Source: CADCTB01 sp963768975 (lineage in GTDB: Bacteria; Actinomycetota; Acidimicrobiia; Acidimicrobiales; AC-14). Taken from it: a DNA stretch of 64,000 bases. Numbering within the stretch: the stretch's first letter is position 1; the number at the start of each line of letters is the position of its first letter. The notes under the pieces were generated by a model, which had not been told where the DNA came from, ran no database searches, and saw only the letters and a program-made list of their open reading frames with translations. Shown in pieces: positions 32,066 to 40,407 of the stretch. The translations under genes were made by a program, and so were the position numbers. The stretch covers positions 310,001 to 374,000 of the forward strand of contig CAVYKB010000020.1 of NCBI GenBank assembly GCA_963768975.1, in the 5' to 3' direction.

Positions 32066-33514
32066 ATGTTCCGCTTCCAGGCGCCGGCGGACCACCGCCG
32101 GATCCGCGACACGCTCGCCGGCGCCGGCTACGACGACCGCGGCGTCAGCGAGGTGCTGGGCACGAGCCTGTCGTCCCTGACCGGCAAGAAGCTGCCGCCC
32201 CTCCTGCGCCGCACCGCCGGCGGCACGCCGCTGGAGACCCTGGTGCGGCTCTTCATACTCGGCGTGGCGGTGCCCGCCGAGCAGGTCGGGGTCGTGCTCG
32301 GCGACCTCGACTGGTGGGCCGAGGGCGGGCTCCTCACCGTCGCCGGCGGCGAGGTCCGGGCCACCGTGCAGCTGCGCTGTTACCAGGGCCTCGTCGTCGC
32401 CTTCGACTTCCACCGGCGCGACGGCTCGCCGCTCCCTCCCGACTACGTCATGGGCATCAGCTCCAGCTCGCTGACTCTCGCCGGCCTCACCGTCCGCCGG
32501 CCCAATGGCTCGGCGCTCGACCTCGGGACCGGCTCCGGCTTCCAGGCCTTCCTCGCCGCCCAGCACAGCGAGCGGGTGATCGCCACCGACCGCAACGCCC
32601 GGGCCGTGGCCCTCGCCGCGTTCAACGCCCACCTGAACGGGCTGGACGGAGTCGAGTGCCGCGAGGGCGACCTGTTCGAGCCGGTCGCCGGGGAGACGTT
32701 CGACCTGATCGTCTCCAACCCGCCGTTCATCGTCTCGCCCGACAACGACTACCTGTTCCTGCACAGCGGGATGACCGGCGACGAGGTGTGCCGCACCATC
32801 GCCCGCCAGGCCGGGCCTCACCTGAACGAGGGCGGGTTCTGCCAGTTCCTGGCCAACTGGACGGTCCTCGCCGGCGAGGACTGGCGGGCCCGCCTGGCCG
32901 GCTGGTTCGACGGGACGGGGTGCGACGCTCTTGTCCTGCGGCGGGGTTCCACCGCGCCCGACGAGTACGCGGCGATCTGGATCGAGAACGACGACTTCGC
33001 CGCGTCGTTCGACACGTGGATGGACTACTACGAGCGGCTGGGAGTCGAGGCCATCGACAGCGGGCTGGTGACCATGCGCCGGCCGGTGGCCGGTTCGGTG
33101 CCGTGGTACCGGGCCGAGGACAGCCCCGAGACGATGACCTTCCCCGCCGGCGAGGATCTGCTGCGGCGGTTCGAGGCCGAGGACTTCCTGGCCGCCCATT
33201 CCGCCGACGAGGCCCTGCTGGCGACTCGGTTCCGGCTGACCCTCGATGCGCGGTTCGACCAGCACCTCGGCGTCGCCGGCGACGGGTGGGAGCTGCTCGG
33301 CAGCCAGCTCCGGCGGACGGCCGGCCTGCACTGGTCGGGCGGCATCGACCCTCAGGGTGCCGGCGTGCTGGCCCGCTGCGACGGCACGCGCACAATGGAC
33401 ACCCTGCTGGCCGACCTGGCCGCGTCGGTGGGTTCAGACGGCCTGGCACTTCAAGCGGCCTGGCCGGCGATCATCCGCCGGCTGGTGGAGTGCGGCTTCC
33501 TGCTGCCGGCTTAG
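32066..33514 (+). CDS. Class I SAM-dependent methyltransferase with NPPF motif
   Basis: 482 residues. Residues about 150-260 hold a Rossmann methyltransferase core: ALDLGTGSGFQAFLAAQHSERVIATDRN and the catalytic SNPPFIV loop typical of enzymes methylating amide or exocyclic nitrogens (PrmC, RsmC, N6-adenine types). N- and C-terminal extensions match a conserved actinobacterial family of unknown target. A -10-like TAGCGT ends 6 bases before the ATG. The stop overlaps that of the convergent hcp-like gene. Confidence 0.85.
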   Translation: MFRFQAPADHRRIRDTLAGAGYDDRGVSEVLGTSLSSLTGKKLPPLLRRTAGGTPLETLVRLFILGVAVPAEQVGVVLGDLDWWAEGGLLTVAGGEVRATVQLRCYQGLVVAFDFHRRDGSPLPPDYVMGISSSSLTLAGLTVRRPNGSALDLGTGSGFQAFLAAQHSERVIATDRNARAVALAAFNAHLNGLDGVECREGDLFEPVAGETFDLIVSNPPFIVSPDNDYLFLHSGMTGDEVCRTIARQAGPHLNEGGFCQFLANWTVLAGEDWRARLAGWFDGTGCDALVLRRGSTAPDEYAAIWIENDDFAASFDTWMDYYERLGVEAIDSGLVTMRRPVAGSVPWYRAEDSPETMTFPAGEDLLRRFEAEDFLAAHSADEALLATRFRLTLDARFDQHLGVAGDGWELLGSQLRRTAGLHWSGGIDPQGAGVLARCDGTRTMDTLLADLAASVGSDGLALQAAWPAIIRRLVECGFLLPA

Positions 33515-33993
33515 AACTTGGTGTTGGCCTTGACGTCCCAGCCGGCGCTGGTGGTCTCGCCCGCCCCGCCGGCAACCGACTGCTCGGTGTAGTCGACCCG
33601 GATCTTCGAGAAGTTCATGCTGACCTGGTCCATGGGGACGTCGTCGCCGGCAGTGCCCTCCTGCTTCCAGCTCGATATGAGGATGTCGGACATCGTCACC
33701 TTGAGGAACTCCTGTTGCCGCTCCCCAGAGCCGCGGACCGTGAGCACGCCCGACCTGAGGTGCTCGCCCGATGCACAGGCCAGGAACAGCTCGGGCGACG
33801 CCTTGCTCACCCGGGTGACGAAGGAGAAGTCCTGCATGGCCACCTTGCCGGCGCCGCCGCCGCCGCCGTGGGATGCCGAGCCGGAGTTCGACGCGCCCCA
33901 GCTGAAGCTCTCGATCTCGAGCTCGCCCTTGTGCTTGGAGTCCCGGCTCTCGCCGGGGATGCCGTCCAGCTTCAGGAACATGTCAACGGGCAT
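33511..33993 (-). CDS. Orphan Hcp-family tube-like protein
   Basis: 160 residues. VDMFLKLDGIPGESRDSKHKGELEIESFSWGASNSG is the signature opening of Hcp (type VI secretion tube, PF05638), followed by a glycine-rich loop, FSFVTRVSKASPELFLACASGEHL and an ending in beta-strands. No sheath, baseplate or VgrG gene is in the window. The start lies 11 bases inside the upstream barrel-protein gene, so both are translated from one message. In actinomycetes such orphan Hcp proteins have no established role. Confidence 0.88.
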   Translation of the reverse strand: MPVDMFLKLDGIPGESRDSKHKGELEIESFSWGASNSGSASHGGGGGAGKVAMQDFSFVTRVSKASPELFLACASGEHLRSGVLTVRGSGERQQEFLKVTMSDILISSWKQEGTAGDDVPMDQVSMNFSKIRVDYTEQSVAGGAGETTSAGWDVKANTKF

Positions 33994-34552
33994 CGAAGCC
34001 CTCCTCGGTGAGAACGGTGAACGAGAACTCGGCGGTGCCGTCGCCACCGAACTCCTGCGGCTGCTGGCGGGCGACGTAGCTGCCACGTGCGCCGACGAAT
34101 CGGCCGGTACCCCCGACGATGGCGAAGGTGTCCTCGGCGTCGAGGCCGGCGCGGGCGGTGCCGGTGCCGATGATGGACCCGCCGGCCAGGTTGAACGTGT
34201 GCAGCTCCAAGGTGGCGGCGCCGTCGGGCCCGGCCCGTCCCGGCGAGTCGATCCCGTAGGAGGTGGCGAAGAACTCGCCGACCTTGTCGCCGCCGGGCCG
34301 GTCGGCCAGCTCGCCCTGGCCCAGCAGCCGGTGGCCGCGGTCGGGCAGCTCCCCGGGGCGCAGCGAGCTCGACGTCACGTGCCACTGGCGGCCGTAAAGA
34401 GTGATCTGCTCGGCCAGCGGCCGTGCCGCGACTCGAGGACTTGCGGGAGCCGCCTCGCCGGCGGTCAGCGCCTTCCCCGCCGCCCCGACCCCGACGGCCG
34501 ACCCGATGAGGACAAGCCCCCGCTTCAGGGCCTCCCGACGCGTACCCCACAT
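33983..34552 (-). CDS. Exported allene-oxide-cyclase-like barrel protein
   Basis: 189 residues. The N-terminus (TRREALKRGLVLIGSAVGVGAAG) resembles a twin-arginine signal. The C-terminal part, TLELHTFNLAGGSIIGTGTARAGLDAEDTFAIVGGTGRFVGARGSYVARQQ, resembles the dirigent/allene oxide cyclase eight-stranded barrel, including the typical FAIVGGTG(R/K)F motif. Enzymatic function unknown. AAGGAGG precedes the ATG; a promoter with -10 TACAAT (34585-34580) lies upstream. Confidence 0.75.
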   Translation of the reverse strand: MWGTRREALKRGLVLIGSAVGVGAAGKALTAGEAAPASPRVAARPLAEQITLYGRQWHVTSSSLRPGELPDRGHRLLGQGELADRPGGDKVGEFFATSYGIDSPGRAGPDGAATLELHTFNLAGGSIIGTGTARAGLDAEDTFAIVGGTGRFVGARGSYVARQQPQEFGGDGTAEFSFTVLTEEGFDAR

Positions 34553-34637
34553 GCTCGCCTCCTTCGAATCCCCGCTGAGATTGTACGGCCGGGCGGTCCG
34601 GAAATGAAGACCCCAAGCCGGGTGCGACACTCGTCGA

Positions 34638-35648
34638 ATGGACCAAGCCCGCCCGCCGCTCTCGGTGCTCGACCTTGCCGTCGTCAACGAGGGGGGCACC
34701 TCGGCGGAGGCGCTGGCGGCGACGACGGTGTTGGCCCGGCGGGCGGATGCGCTGGGCTACCTCCGGTTCTGGGTGGCCGAGCACCACAACATGGCGCTGG
34801 TGGCCAGCACGACGCCGCCGGTGCTCATGGCCCACCTAGCCGCCAGCACCGACCGGATCCGGATCGGCTCCGGCGGGATCATGCTGCCGAACCACGCGCC
34901 GCTGGTGGTCGCCGAGCACGTCGCCGCACTGGAGGCGCTCCATCCCGGCCGGATCGACCTGGGGCTGGGCCGGGCCCCGGGTACCAGCCAGGAGACGGCG
35001 CTCGCGCTTCGGCGTTCGGCGCACCTGCTCGGCGCCGAGGACTTCCCCCGCGACGTCATCGACCTGATGGGGCTGCTCGGCGACGTGCGGGGCGACGGCG
35101 GCTTGTGGGAGCAGTTCGCAGCCACGCCGGCGGCGACGTCGTCGCCTCAGATCCTGCTGCTCGGCTCCAGCGGGTTCAGCGCCCAGCTGGCCGCCCGCCT
35201 GGGACTGCCGTTCGTGTTCGCCCACCACTTCGACCAGGGCGGCACGCTGGAGGCCGTCGACCTGTACCGCAACGGCTTCCAGCCCTCGCCGGCGTGGGAG
35301 AAGCCCCACGTGATCGTCACCGCCAACGTCCTGGTCGCCGAGACCGACGAGGAGGCCGACTTCCAGGCCGGCCCGGGCCGCCTCATGGCCTACCGGATCC
35401 GCTCGGGGCGGTTCGGCCCGCTGCTGTCACCCGAGGCGGCTGCCGTCCAGCCCGATGCCCGCCTGGCGGCCAACGTGCCCACCAACCGCATCGCCGGATC
35501 GCCGGCCACCGCGTTGGCAAAGCTCGACCGGCTGCTGGCGACGACCGGAGCCGACGAGCTGATGGTCACCACCGTCGCCCACGGGCTCGCGACCCGGGTG
35601 CGAAGCCTGGAGCTGCTGGCCGAGGCCTGGCCGTTGGGGAGGAACTAG
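34638..35648 (+). CDS. LLM-class (luciferase-like) flavin-dependent oxidoreductase
   Basis: 336 residues, bacterial luciferase-like TIM barrel using FMNH2 or F420. GYLRFWVAEHHNMALVASTTPPVLMAHLAASTDRIRIGSGGIMLPNHAPLVVAEHVAALEALHPGRIDLGLGRAPGTS is the family core (MsnO8-like group). Substrate unknown. Its stop overlaps, in CTAG, that of the convergent nitroreductase gene. Confidence 0.9.
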   Translation: MDQARPPLSVLDLAVVNEGGTSAEALAATTVLARRADALGYLRFWVAEHHNMALVASTTPPVLMAHLAASTDRIRIGSGGIMLPNHAPLVVAEHVAALEALHPGRIDLGLGRAPGTSQETALALRRSAHLLGAEDFPRDVIDLMGLLGDVRGDGGLWEQFAATPAATSSPQILLLGSSGFSAQLAARLGLPFVFAHHFDQGGTLEAVDLYRNGFQPSPAWEKPHVIVTANVLVAETDEEADFQAGPGRLMAYRIRSGRFGPLLSPEAAAVQPDARLAANVPTNRIAGSPATALAKLDRLLATTGADELMVTTVAHGLATRVRSLELLAEAWPLGRN

Positions 35649-36145
35649 GCCTTCCAGCGGTTCCAGTCCACGAGCTCCTCGAGCGGGATCCGGGGCGAGG
35701 ACTCGCGCTTCTCCCTGGGCGGCGCCGGGCGGCCGATGCCGACGCCCATCGGCGCCTCGTGGCCCTCGGGGTAGCCGAGCAGCTCGCGGACGCAGTCGGC
35801 GTGGTGGAAGGTCACCGGGCAGGACGCCAGGCCCAGGCCATGGGCGGCGACCATCATGTTCTGGGCCATGCGCCCGATGTCGAAGGCCTTGCCGCCCTCC
35901 TTAGGAACGACGATGACAAGGATGACCGGGCAGGACGGCACCCAGTCGGCGAAGTTGCCGCATTCGGCGAGCCGGGCCCGGTCGCCGGCGTCGGTGACGA
36001 CCACGATCCGGTTGAGCTGCTGGTTCTTGGCGCTGCCCGCCATGCGCCCGGCCTGGAGCACCTTGTGCAGGTCGTCCTCCGCCACCGGTCCGTCGGAGAA
36101 GCTGCGGGTGTCGCGCTTGTTGACAATGGCCTCGTAGACGTCCAT
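35645..36145 (-). CDS. Nitroreductase-family protein
   Basis: 166 residues, FMN-dependent. The opening MDVYEAIVNKRDTRSFSDGPVAEDDLHKVLQAGRMAGSAKNQQ gives the flavin-binding RxTR and the SxxNxQ segment; DIGRMAQNMMVAAHGLGLASCPVTF is the second conserved block. It is at the short end for the family. Reduces nitroaromatics, quinones or another electron acceptor; substrate unknown. Confidence 0.9.
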   Translation of the reverse strand: MDVYEAIVNKRDTRSFSDGPVAEDDLHKVLQAGRMAGSAKNQQLNRIVVVTDAGDRARLAECGNFADWVPSCPVILVIVVPKEGGKAFDIGRMAQNMMVAAHGLGLASCPVTFHHADCVRELLGYPEGHEAPMGVGIGRPAPPREKRESSPRIPLEELVDWNRWKA

Positions 36146-36239
36146 TGCCCCAGTTTTGCCCGTAGGAGGGCACGGGTAGTCCGCCACGAGCGGTAAAGGA
36201 CCTCGAGCGCAGGGAGGTCGGCGCCTAGGGTTCGAGCCC

Positions 36240-38093
36240 GTGGCGATGGGCGAACGGATCATCTTTCGCGGCGGCGGGCCGCTTCCCGAGGCGGACCCGC
36301 TGCCGCTCCGCCAGGCGGCCGGCGCGGCCGTGGACGCCTTGCGCCTGGCGTGGGAGGCGGACCGCATCGGGCTGCTGAAGCTGGTTGCGCTCCAGACGGC
36401 GGCCACGGCGGCCGAGGTGGCTCAGCTCTTCGCCAGCCGCAGCGCGGTCGACGAAGTCGTCGACGGGCCCGAGCGGCCCTTTGAGCGGGGTCACGCCGGC
36501 CGCCGGCGCCTGCCGGCGGGCCGCTGGCTGGTCCTCGGCGGGCTCGGGCTGGTCGGCGTGGCCGGCAAGAGCGGGCGGGGCCGGTGGGGTGGGCCGGTGA
36601 CGCAGGCGGTGACCCGCCGGACCGAAGGCCGCATCCTCGACGTGGTGGTGGCCATGGAGCTGGCCGACGTCGAGGACCCGGCGTTCCAGGACCGGTTGCA
36701 GCGGGCGCTCAACGGCGCCCACAGCCAGGCGAACCTCGTCAACCAGGCGCTCGGCGTCCCCCAGGGGCTCCTCGGGATGGCGGGATCCCTGGCCGCGATG
36801 ACGGCCAGTGACCGGGCCCTGGTGCCGCTCTCCGTCGCCGGCTCGGTCCCCCGGTGGTACGTCATGCGCCGGGTCCAGGATCCCCAAGAGATGCTCTGGC
36901 GCCGGGGCGGTGGCCGGGGGATGCGCAACTCCTCGATGATGCGCCACCTCCTCACCGGGCCGGCGGCCGCCCACGAGCTGCGGGTCTTCGATGCCGCGCC
37001 CTACCTGCGCCAGCGGTACGAGGCCCTGGCGGATGAGGCCCGGGCCGAGCAGACGGAGATCTACCGCAAGAACGCCCGGCGCGACATCGTCGGCGCCCTC
37101 ATGAGCCGGCTGGCCGACGCCCCCGCCGCCACCAGGCTGCTGCTCCGCGTCACCCGGAAGGAGTCGTCGGTCGCCGAGGCGGTGGCCGGCGGCCTGGCGG
37201 CCCGCAAGGCCGCCGGCGGCGTCCAGCGCATCGCCGACAACCTCAACACCATCTCCCGGGTGGCGGCCGGCGTGGGTGACGTGCGCCACTTCCTCCACGA
37301 GGCGCCGGCCCGGCCGGCCGGGCGCCGGCCCCCGGCTGCGTTCAGCCGCATCGTCGTGCGGGACCTGTGTTTCACCTACCCTGGCCGGCCAGAACCGGTC
37401 CTCGACGGCGTCGACCTCGAGATCGGCAGGGGAGAGGTGGTCGCCCTCGTCGGGGAGAACGGGTCGGGGAAGACCACGCTGGCCAAGATCCTGTGCAGCC
37501 TCTACCAGCCGTCGAAGGGCACCATCGCCTGGGACGACGTCGAAGTGACCACCTGCGACCCCGCCGGCGTGCGGTCGCGCATCGCCATCGTGTTCCAGGA
37601 CTTCGTGCGGTACCCGACGCTCACCGCCGCAGAGAACATCGGCATCGGCCTCCCCGCCAAGATGGGCGACCGGGCCGCCATCGTCGAAGCGGCGCAGCGG
37701 GCCGGCGCCCACGCCGCCATCGAGGCCATGCCCAGCGGCTACGACACGATCATGTCCCGCCACTTCGGCGGCGCCGACCTGTCCACCGGGCAGTGGCAGC
37801 GGGTGGCACTGGCCCGGGCCTTCCTGCGCGACGCTCCTTTCGTGGTCCTCGACGAGCCCACCGCCGCCCTGGACCCCCGGGCCGAGCGCGACCTGTTCGA
37901 GACGGTGGCGTCGCTGTACGAGAGCCGCTCGGCCCTCCTCATCTCCCACCGCCTGTCGAGCGTGCGCTTCGCCCATCGCATCTGCGTGCTGGCCGGCGGC
38001 CGCATCACCGAGTCGGGCACGCACGAGGAGCTGCTCGCCGCCGCCGGCGCCTACGCCGAGCTGTTCGAGCTGCAAGCCCGTTCTTATCGTTAG
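36240..38093 (+). CDS. ABC exporter-like ATPase with unusual membrane domain
   Basis: 617 residues, domain order of a type I half-exporter. The nucleotide-binding domain from about 350 has Walker A GENGSGKT, a deviant signature STGQWQR in place of SGGQ (as in lanthipeptide-type exporters), Walker B VVLDEPTAALD and the switch His in ISHR. The N-terminal 340 residues align in layout with a transmembrane domain (coupling helix-like ELADVEDPAFQDRLQRA) but contain few long hydrophobic stretches. GTG start with TAGGGT 8 bases upstream (36226-36231). Cargo unknown. Confidence 0.78.
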   Translation: MAMGERIIFRGGGPLPEADPLPLRQAAGAAVDALRLAWEADRIGLLKLVALQTAATAAEVAQLFASRSAVDEVVDGPERPFERGHAGRRRLPAGRWLVLGGLGLVGVAGKSGRGRWGGPVTQAVTRRTEGRILDVVVAMELADVEDPAFQDRLQRALNGAHSQANLVNQALGVPQGLLGMAGSLAAMTASDRALVPLSVAGSVPRWYVMRRVQDPQEMLWRRGGGRGMRNSSMMRHLLTGPAAAHELRVFDAAPYLRQRYEALADEARAEQTEIYRKNARRDIVGALMSRLADAPAATRLLLRVTRKESSVAEAVAGGLAARKAAGGVQRIADNLNTISRVAAGVGDVRHFLHEAPARPAGRRPPAAFSRIVVRDLCFTYPGRPEPVLDGVDLEIGRGEVVALVGENGSGKTTLAKILCSLYQPSKGTIAWDDVEVTTCDPAGVRSRIAIVFQDFVRYPTLTAAENIGIGLPAKMGDRAAIVEAAQRAGAHAAIEAMPSGYDTIMSRHFGGADLSTGQWQRVALARAFLRDAPFVVLDEPTAALDPRAERDLFETVASLYESRSALLISHRLSSVRFAHRICVLAGGRITESGTHEELLAAAGAYAELFELQARSYR

Positions 38094-38264
38094 TTTCGAC
38101 TCGGAAGCGGAGCTTCCTCGCCGAGGTGGTTGCGCTCCAGGCGTCCGGCGAAGCCGGCCACCTTCCGCCGTCCTTTTCAGCCGGCATCCGCCGGGGCCGC
38201 CTAACGGCGGCGAACGCGGCCGCCGGTGGTGCTCTTCGAGCTGCAAGCCCGTTCTTACCGCTAA
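38061..38264 (+). repeat. Duplicated 3' end of the ABC gene
   Basis: The last 33 bases of the ABC gene (38061-38093, encoding LFELQARSYR and stop) recur at 38232-38264 with three mismatches and a TAA stop in place of TAG. The intervening 138 bases contain no gene. The second copy reaches into the end of the convergent anti-sigma gene (stop at 38261). Confidence 0.8.
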
Positions 38265-39658
38265 CCCGCCGGAGCGAATGACTCGGCCAGGCGGCGGAGC
38301 TCGTCGCCGGACGCGTCGCCGGCGACGGTGACGACCAGCCGGTCGTTCATCGCCCACACGTGCGGGATGCCCCTGGGCGAGAGGACGAGCTCGGCCTGGG
38401 CGCCGGCCAGGGCGCCGGCGCCGACGGTGAACCGCACCGGGTCGTCACGGAAGCCCTCGCCCGACGCCAGCGGGTCGGCCCAGCAGGCCGAGGGGTCGGA
38501 GCCCGGCAGGGTCGTGGAACAGCGCCGGGCCGAACCCGTCGCCCGGGTGGTGACCACGATGCGGTCGAAGCCCCGGCGGTAGGCGACCGACACCACGTCG
38601 CGCGACTGGGGGTTGGCCCCCTCGGTGCCCGTGGGCTGGCTCTGGGCGGCGACGGTGACCTCCGCCAGCTCGAAGCCGGCGGGCAGGCTGGCCGGCGCCG
38701 GCAGCACCGGCTGGTAGCCGACCGCGGCCCGCACCTGGTTGAGCGCCACCGCCCGGAAGCCGACGTCCTGGCGGAACGGCACGGTGCCGGCGGGGAAGTC
38801 GATGGTGAACGAGAGGGGGTTCACCGGCCCGTCGACGACCAGGTTCGACAACCGGACCTCGTGCAGGAACCGCCCTTCCAGCGACTCGGTGACCCGCAGG
38901 GGGAACCCGGTCTCCCGGTCGACGATGACTTCCAGGCGGTCGCCGCTGGCGCCCGGACCGGCCAGCTTGTTCGGCGTGACCGGCGTGACCAGGCGCCACG
39001 CCGGTCGGCCCTGCTCGGTGACCTCCGTGACCGGTACGTCGTCGGTGGTGGTGAGGAACGCCCGCACGACGGAGGCCACGTCGCGGCGCAGCACCGAAGG
39101 CCTGGCCGCCTGATCGGGCGGGCCCGGGGGGAGGTTGGAGATGATCTGGGCCGCCGGCCGGTTGTCGGTGACGGCCCGCTGCTCTCGCCGGGCCGCGCTG
39201 TACGCGACGTCATCCTGGCGGCCGATGCCGGTGATGCGTTCGTCGCCGGCGTCGGTGGTGACGAAGTTCCACCGGAGCGTGGCCCGGCCACCGGCCGGCG
39301 GGAGGCAGTCGGCCCGGGGGATCGCGCATTCGACGGCCACTTCGCCGCTCAGCGACCGCAGCGATGCCAATGCGGTGGACACCCTCGTTCGCACCTCCGA
39401 GGCACTGATGAGCCGGGTGTCGTCGGGCGAGGGCCGGACCGGCGTCGAGCCGTCGCCGGTCAGCAAGGCGCTCGCCCCCACCACGACGATGAGCACGGCG
39501 GCGACGGCGAACCCCAGCAGCAGCGGCCGGCGCCGGCCGGGACGGGCCGGCGCTTCATGCGTCAGGCGCTGGGCCAGCATCGCGAAGAACTCGGGCCGGT
39601 GGTCGGGGACGTCGAGGCCGCGCAGCTCTGCTCCGAGGCGCTCGTCGCGGTCGGTCAT
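38261..39658 (-). CDS. Probable membrane-anchored anti-sigma factor with RseB/MucB-like extracytoplasmic domain
   Basis: 465 residues. An approximately 45-residue cytosolic N-terminus (MTDRDERLGAELRGLDVPDHRPEFFAMLAQRL) could bind the sigma factor. A transmembrane helix (LLLGFAVAAVLIVVVGASALL) and a large external domain follow, with LolA/RseB-like features (LEVIVDRETGFPLRVTESLEGRFLHEVRLSNLVVDGPVNP). Encoded directly downstream of an ECF sigma gene on the same strand, it likely holds that sigma factor inactive until an envelope signal arrives. The assignment rests on context and layout. Confidence 0.72.
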   Translation of the reverse strand: MTDRDERLGAELRGLDVPDHRPEFFAMLAQRLTHEAPARPGRRRPLLLGFAVAAVLIVVVGASALLTGDGSTPVRPSPDDTRLISASEVRTRVSTALASLRSLSGEVAVECAIPRADCLPPAGGRATLRWNFVTTDAGDERITGIGRQDDVAYSAARREQRAVTDNRPAAQIISNLPPGPPDQAARPSVLRRDVASVVRAFLTTTDDVPVTEVTEQGRPAWRLVTPVTPNKLAGPGASGDRLEVIVDRETGFPLRVTESLEGRFLHEVRLSNLVVDGPVNPLSFTIDFPAGTVPFRQDVGFRAVALNQVRAAVGYQPVLPAPASLPAGFELAEVTVAAQSQPTGTEGANPQSRDVVSVAYRRGFDRIVVTTRATGSARRCSTTLPGSDPSACWADPLASGEGFRDDPVRFTVGAGALAGAQAELVLSPRGIPHVWAMNDRLVVTVAGDASGDELRRLAESFAPAG

Positions 39659-39719
39659 CGGTGCACCATCCTCCGCTTGCGCCCCTCTGAATGCTGGCCG
39701 GACCGGCCTCCCGGGCCGG

Positions 39720-40313
39720 TCATTGATCCGCCCCTTCGCCGAGGGCGGTGCGCAGGACGGCGCGTGCCCGGCTCAGCCGGGAGCCGACGGTGCCCGCCCG
39801 TACGCCCAAGACCTCGGCGGCGTCGGCGTAGTCGAGCCCGTAGGCATCGACGAGCAGGACGGCTGTGCGCTGGTCGGGCGGGAGGCGGTCCAGGGCGGCG
39901 GCCAGGTCCTGGCGGCGGACGGCGATGTCCGCCGGCCCCGATGCCGGGTCGGCCACGGTCTCGTCGTACTCGACGGCCGAAAGCGCCGGCCGCCGGCGCA
40001 GGTCGTCGAGGCAGGCGTTGTAGGTGATGCGGTAGAGCCACGTGCCGAGGGCCGAGTCGCCCTTGAAGCGGGAGAGCGAGCGGAAGGCCTTCACGTACAC
40101 CTCCTGGAGCACGTCGTCCATGCGGTCGCGGTCACCCAGCAGGCGGAAGGCGAGGGCCCGAAGCCGGCGGTCGTAGTGGCCGACGATGAGGGCGAAGGCG
40201 TCCTGGTCGCCCCGGCGGGCCCGGGCGACGACCAGCTCGTCGACCTCGCCGGCGGTCTGGGGCGCGGCGGCCGCGAACCACCGGGGAAGTCGGAGTTGCA
40301 GCGCGGCGCCCAC
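39720..40313 (-). CDS. ECF-type RNA polymerase sigma factor
   Basis: 197 residues from GTG 40313. Region 2 (DAFALIVGHYDRRLRALAFRLLGDRDRMDDVLQEVYVKAFRSLSRFKGDSALGTWLYRITYNACLDDLRRR) and region 4 (LPPDQRTAVLLVDAYGLDYADAAEVLGVRAGTVGSRLSRARAVLR) are complete. An in-frame ATG at 40409 would overlap the divergent transpeptidase start, so the internal GTG is preferred. Pairs with the downstream membrane anti-sigma gene; peptidoglycan enzymes encoded divergently may be targets. Confidence 0.88.
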   Translation of the reverse strand: MGAALQLRLPRWFAAAAPQTAGEVDELVVARARRGDQDAFALIVGHYDRRLRALAFRLLGDRDRMDDVLQEVYVKAFRSLSRFKGDSALGTWLYRITYNACLDDLRRRPALSAVEYDETVADPASGPADIAVRRQDLAAALDRLPPDQRTAVLLVDAYGLDYADAAEVLGVRAGTVGSRLSRARAVLRTALGEGADQ

Positions 40314-40356
40314 ACCGGAGGTTGGACGGAGCCGGGCCCGGAATCCTTCCCATGCC

Positions 40357-40372
40357 GTTACAGAACTGTGAC
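40357..40372. promoter_or_regulatory. Inverted repeat between ECF sigma and L,D-transpeptidase genes
   Basis: GTTACAG and CTGTGAC flank AA with one mismatch, in the less GC-rich gap between the divergent genes; AATATT at 40375-40380 could be a -10 for the transpeptidase gene. Operator function is a guess from symmetry and position. Confidence 0.35.
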
Positions 40373-40407
40373 GCAATATTCCCGGCCGTTGCGGCGTCAA
40401 AGGAAGC

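Noticed and set aside
33511..33993. Evidence for a type VI secretion system
   Set aside because: Only an Hcp-like protein is present; no sheath, baseplate, VgrG or ClpV genes.
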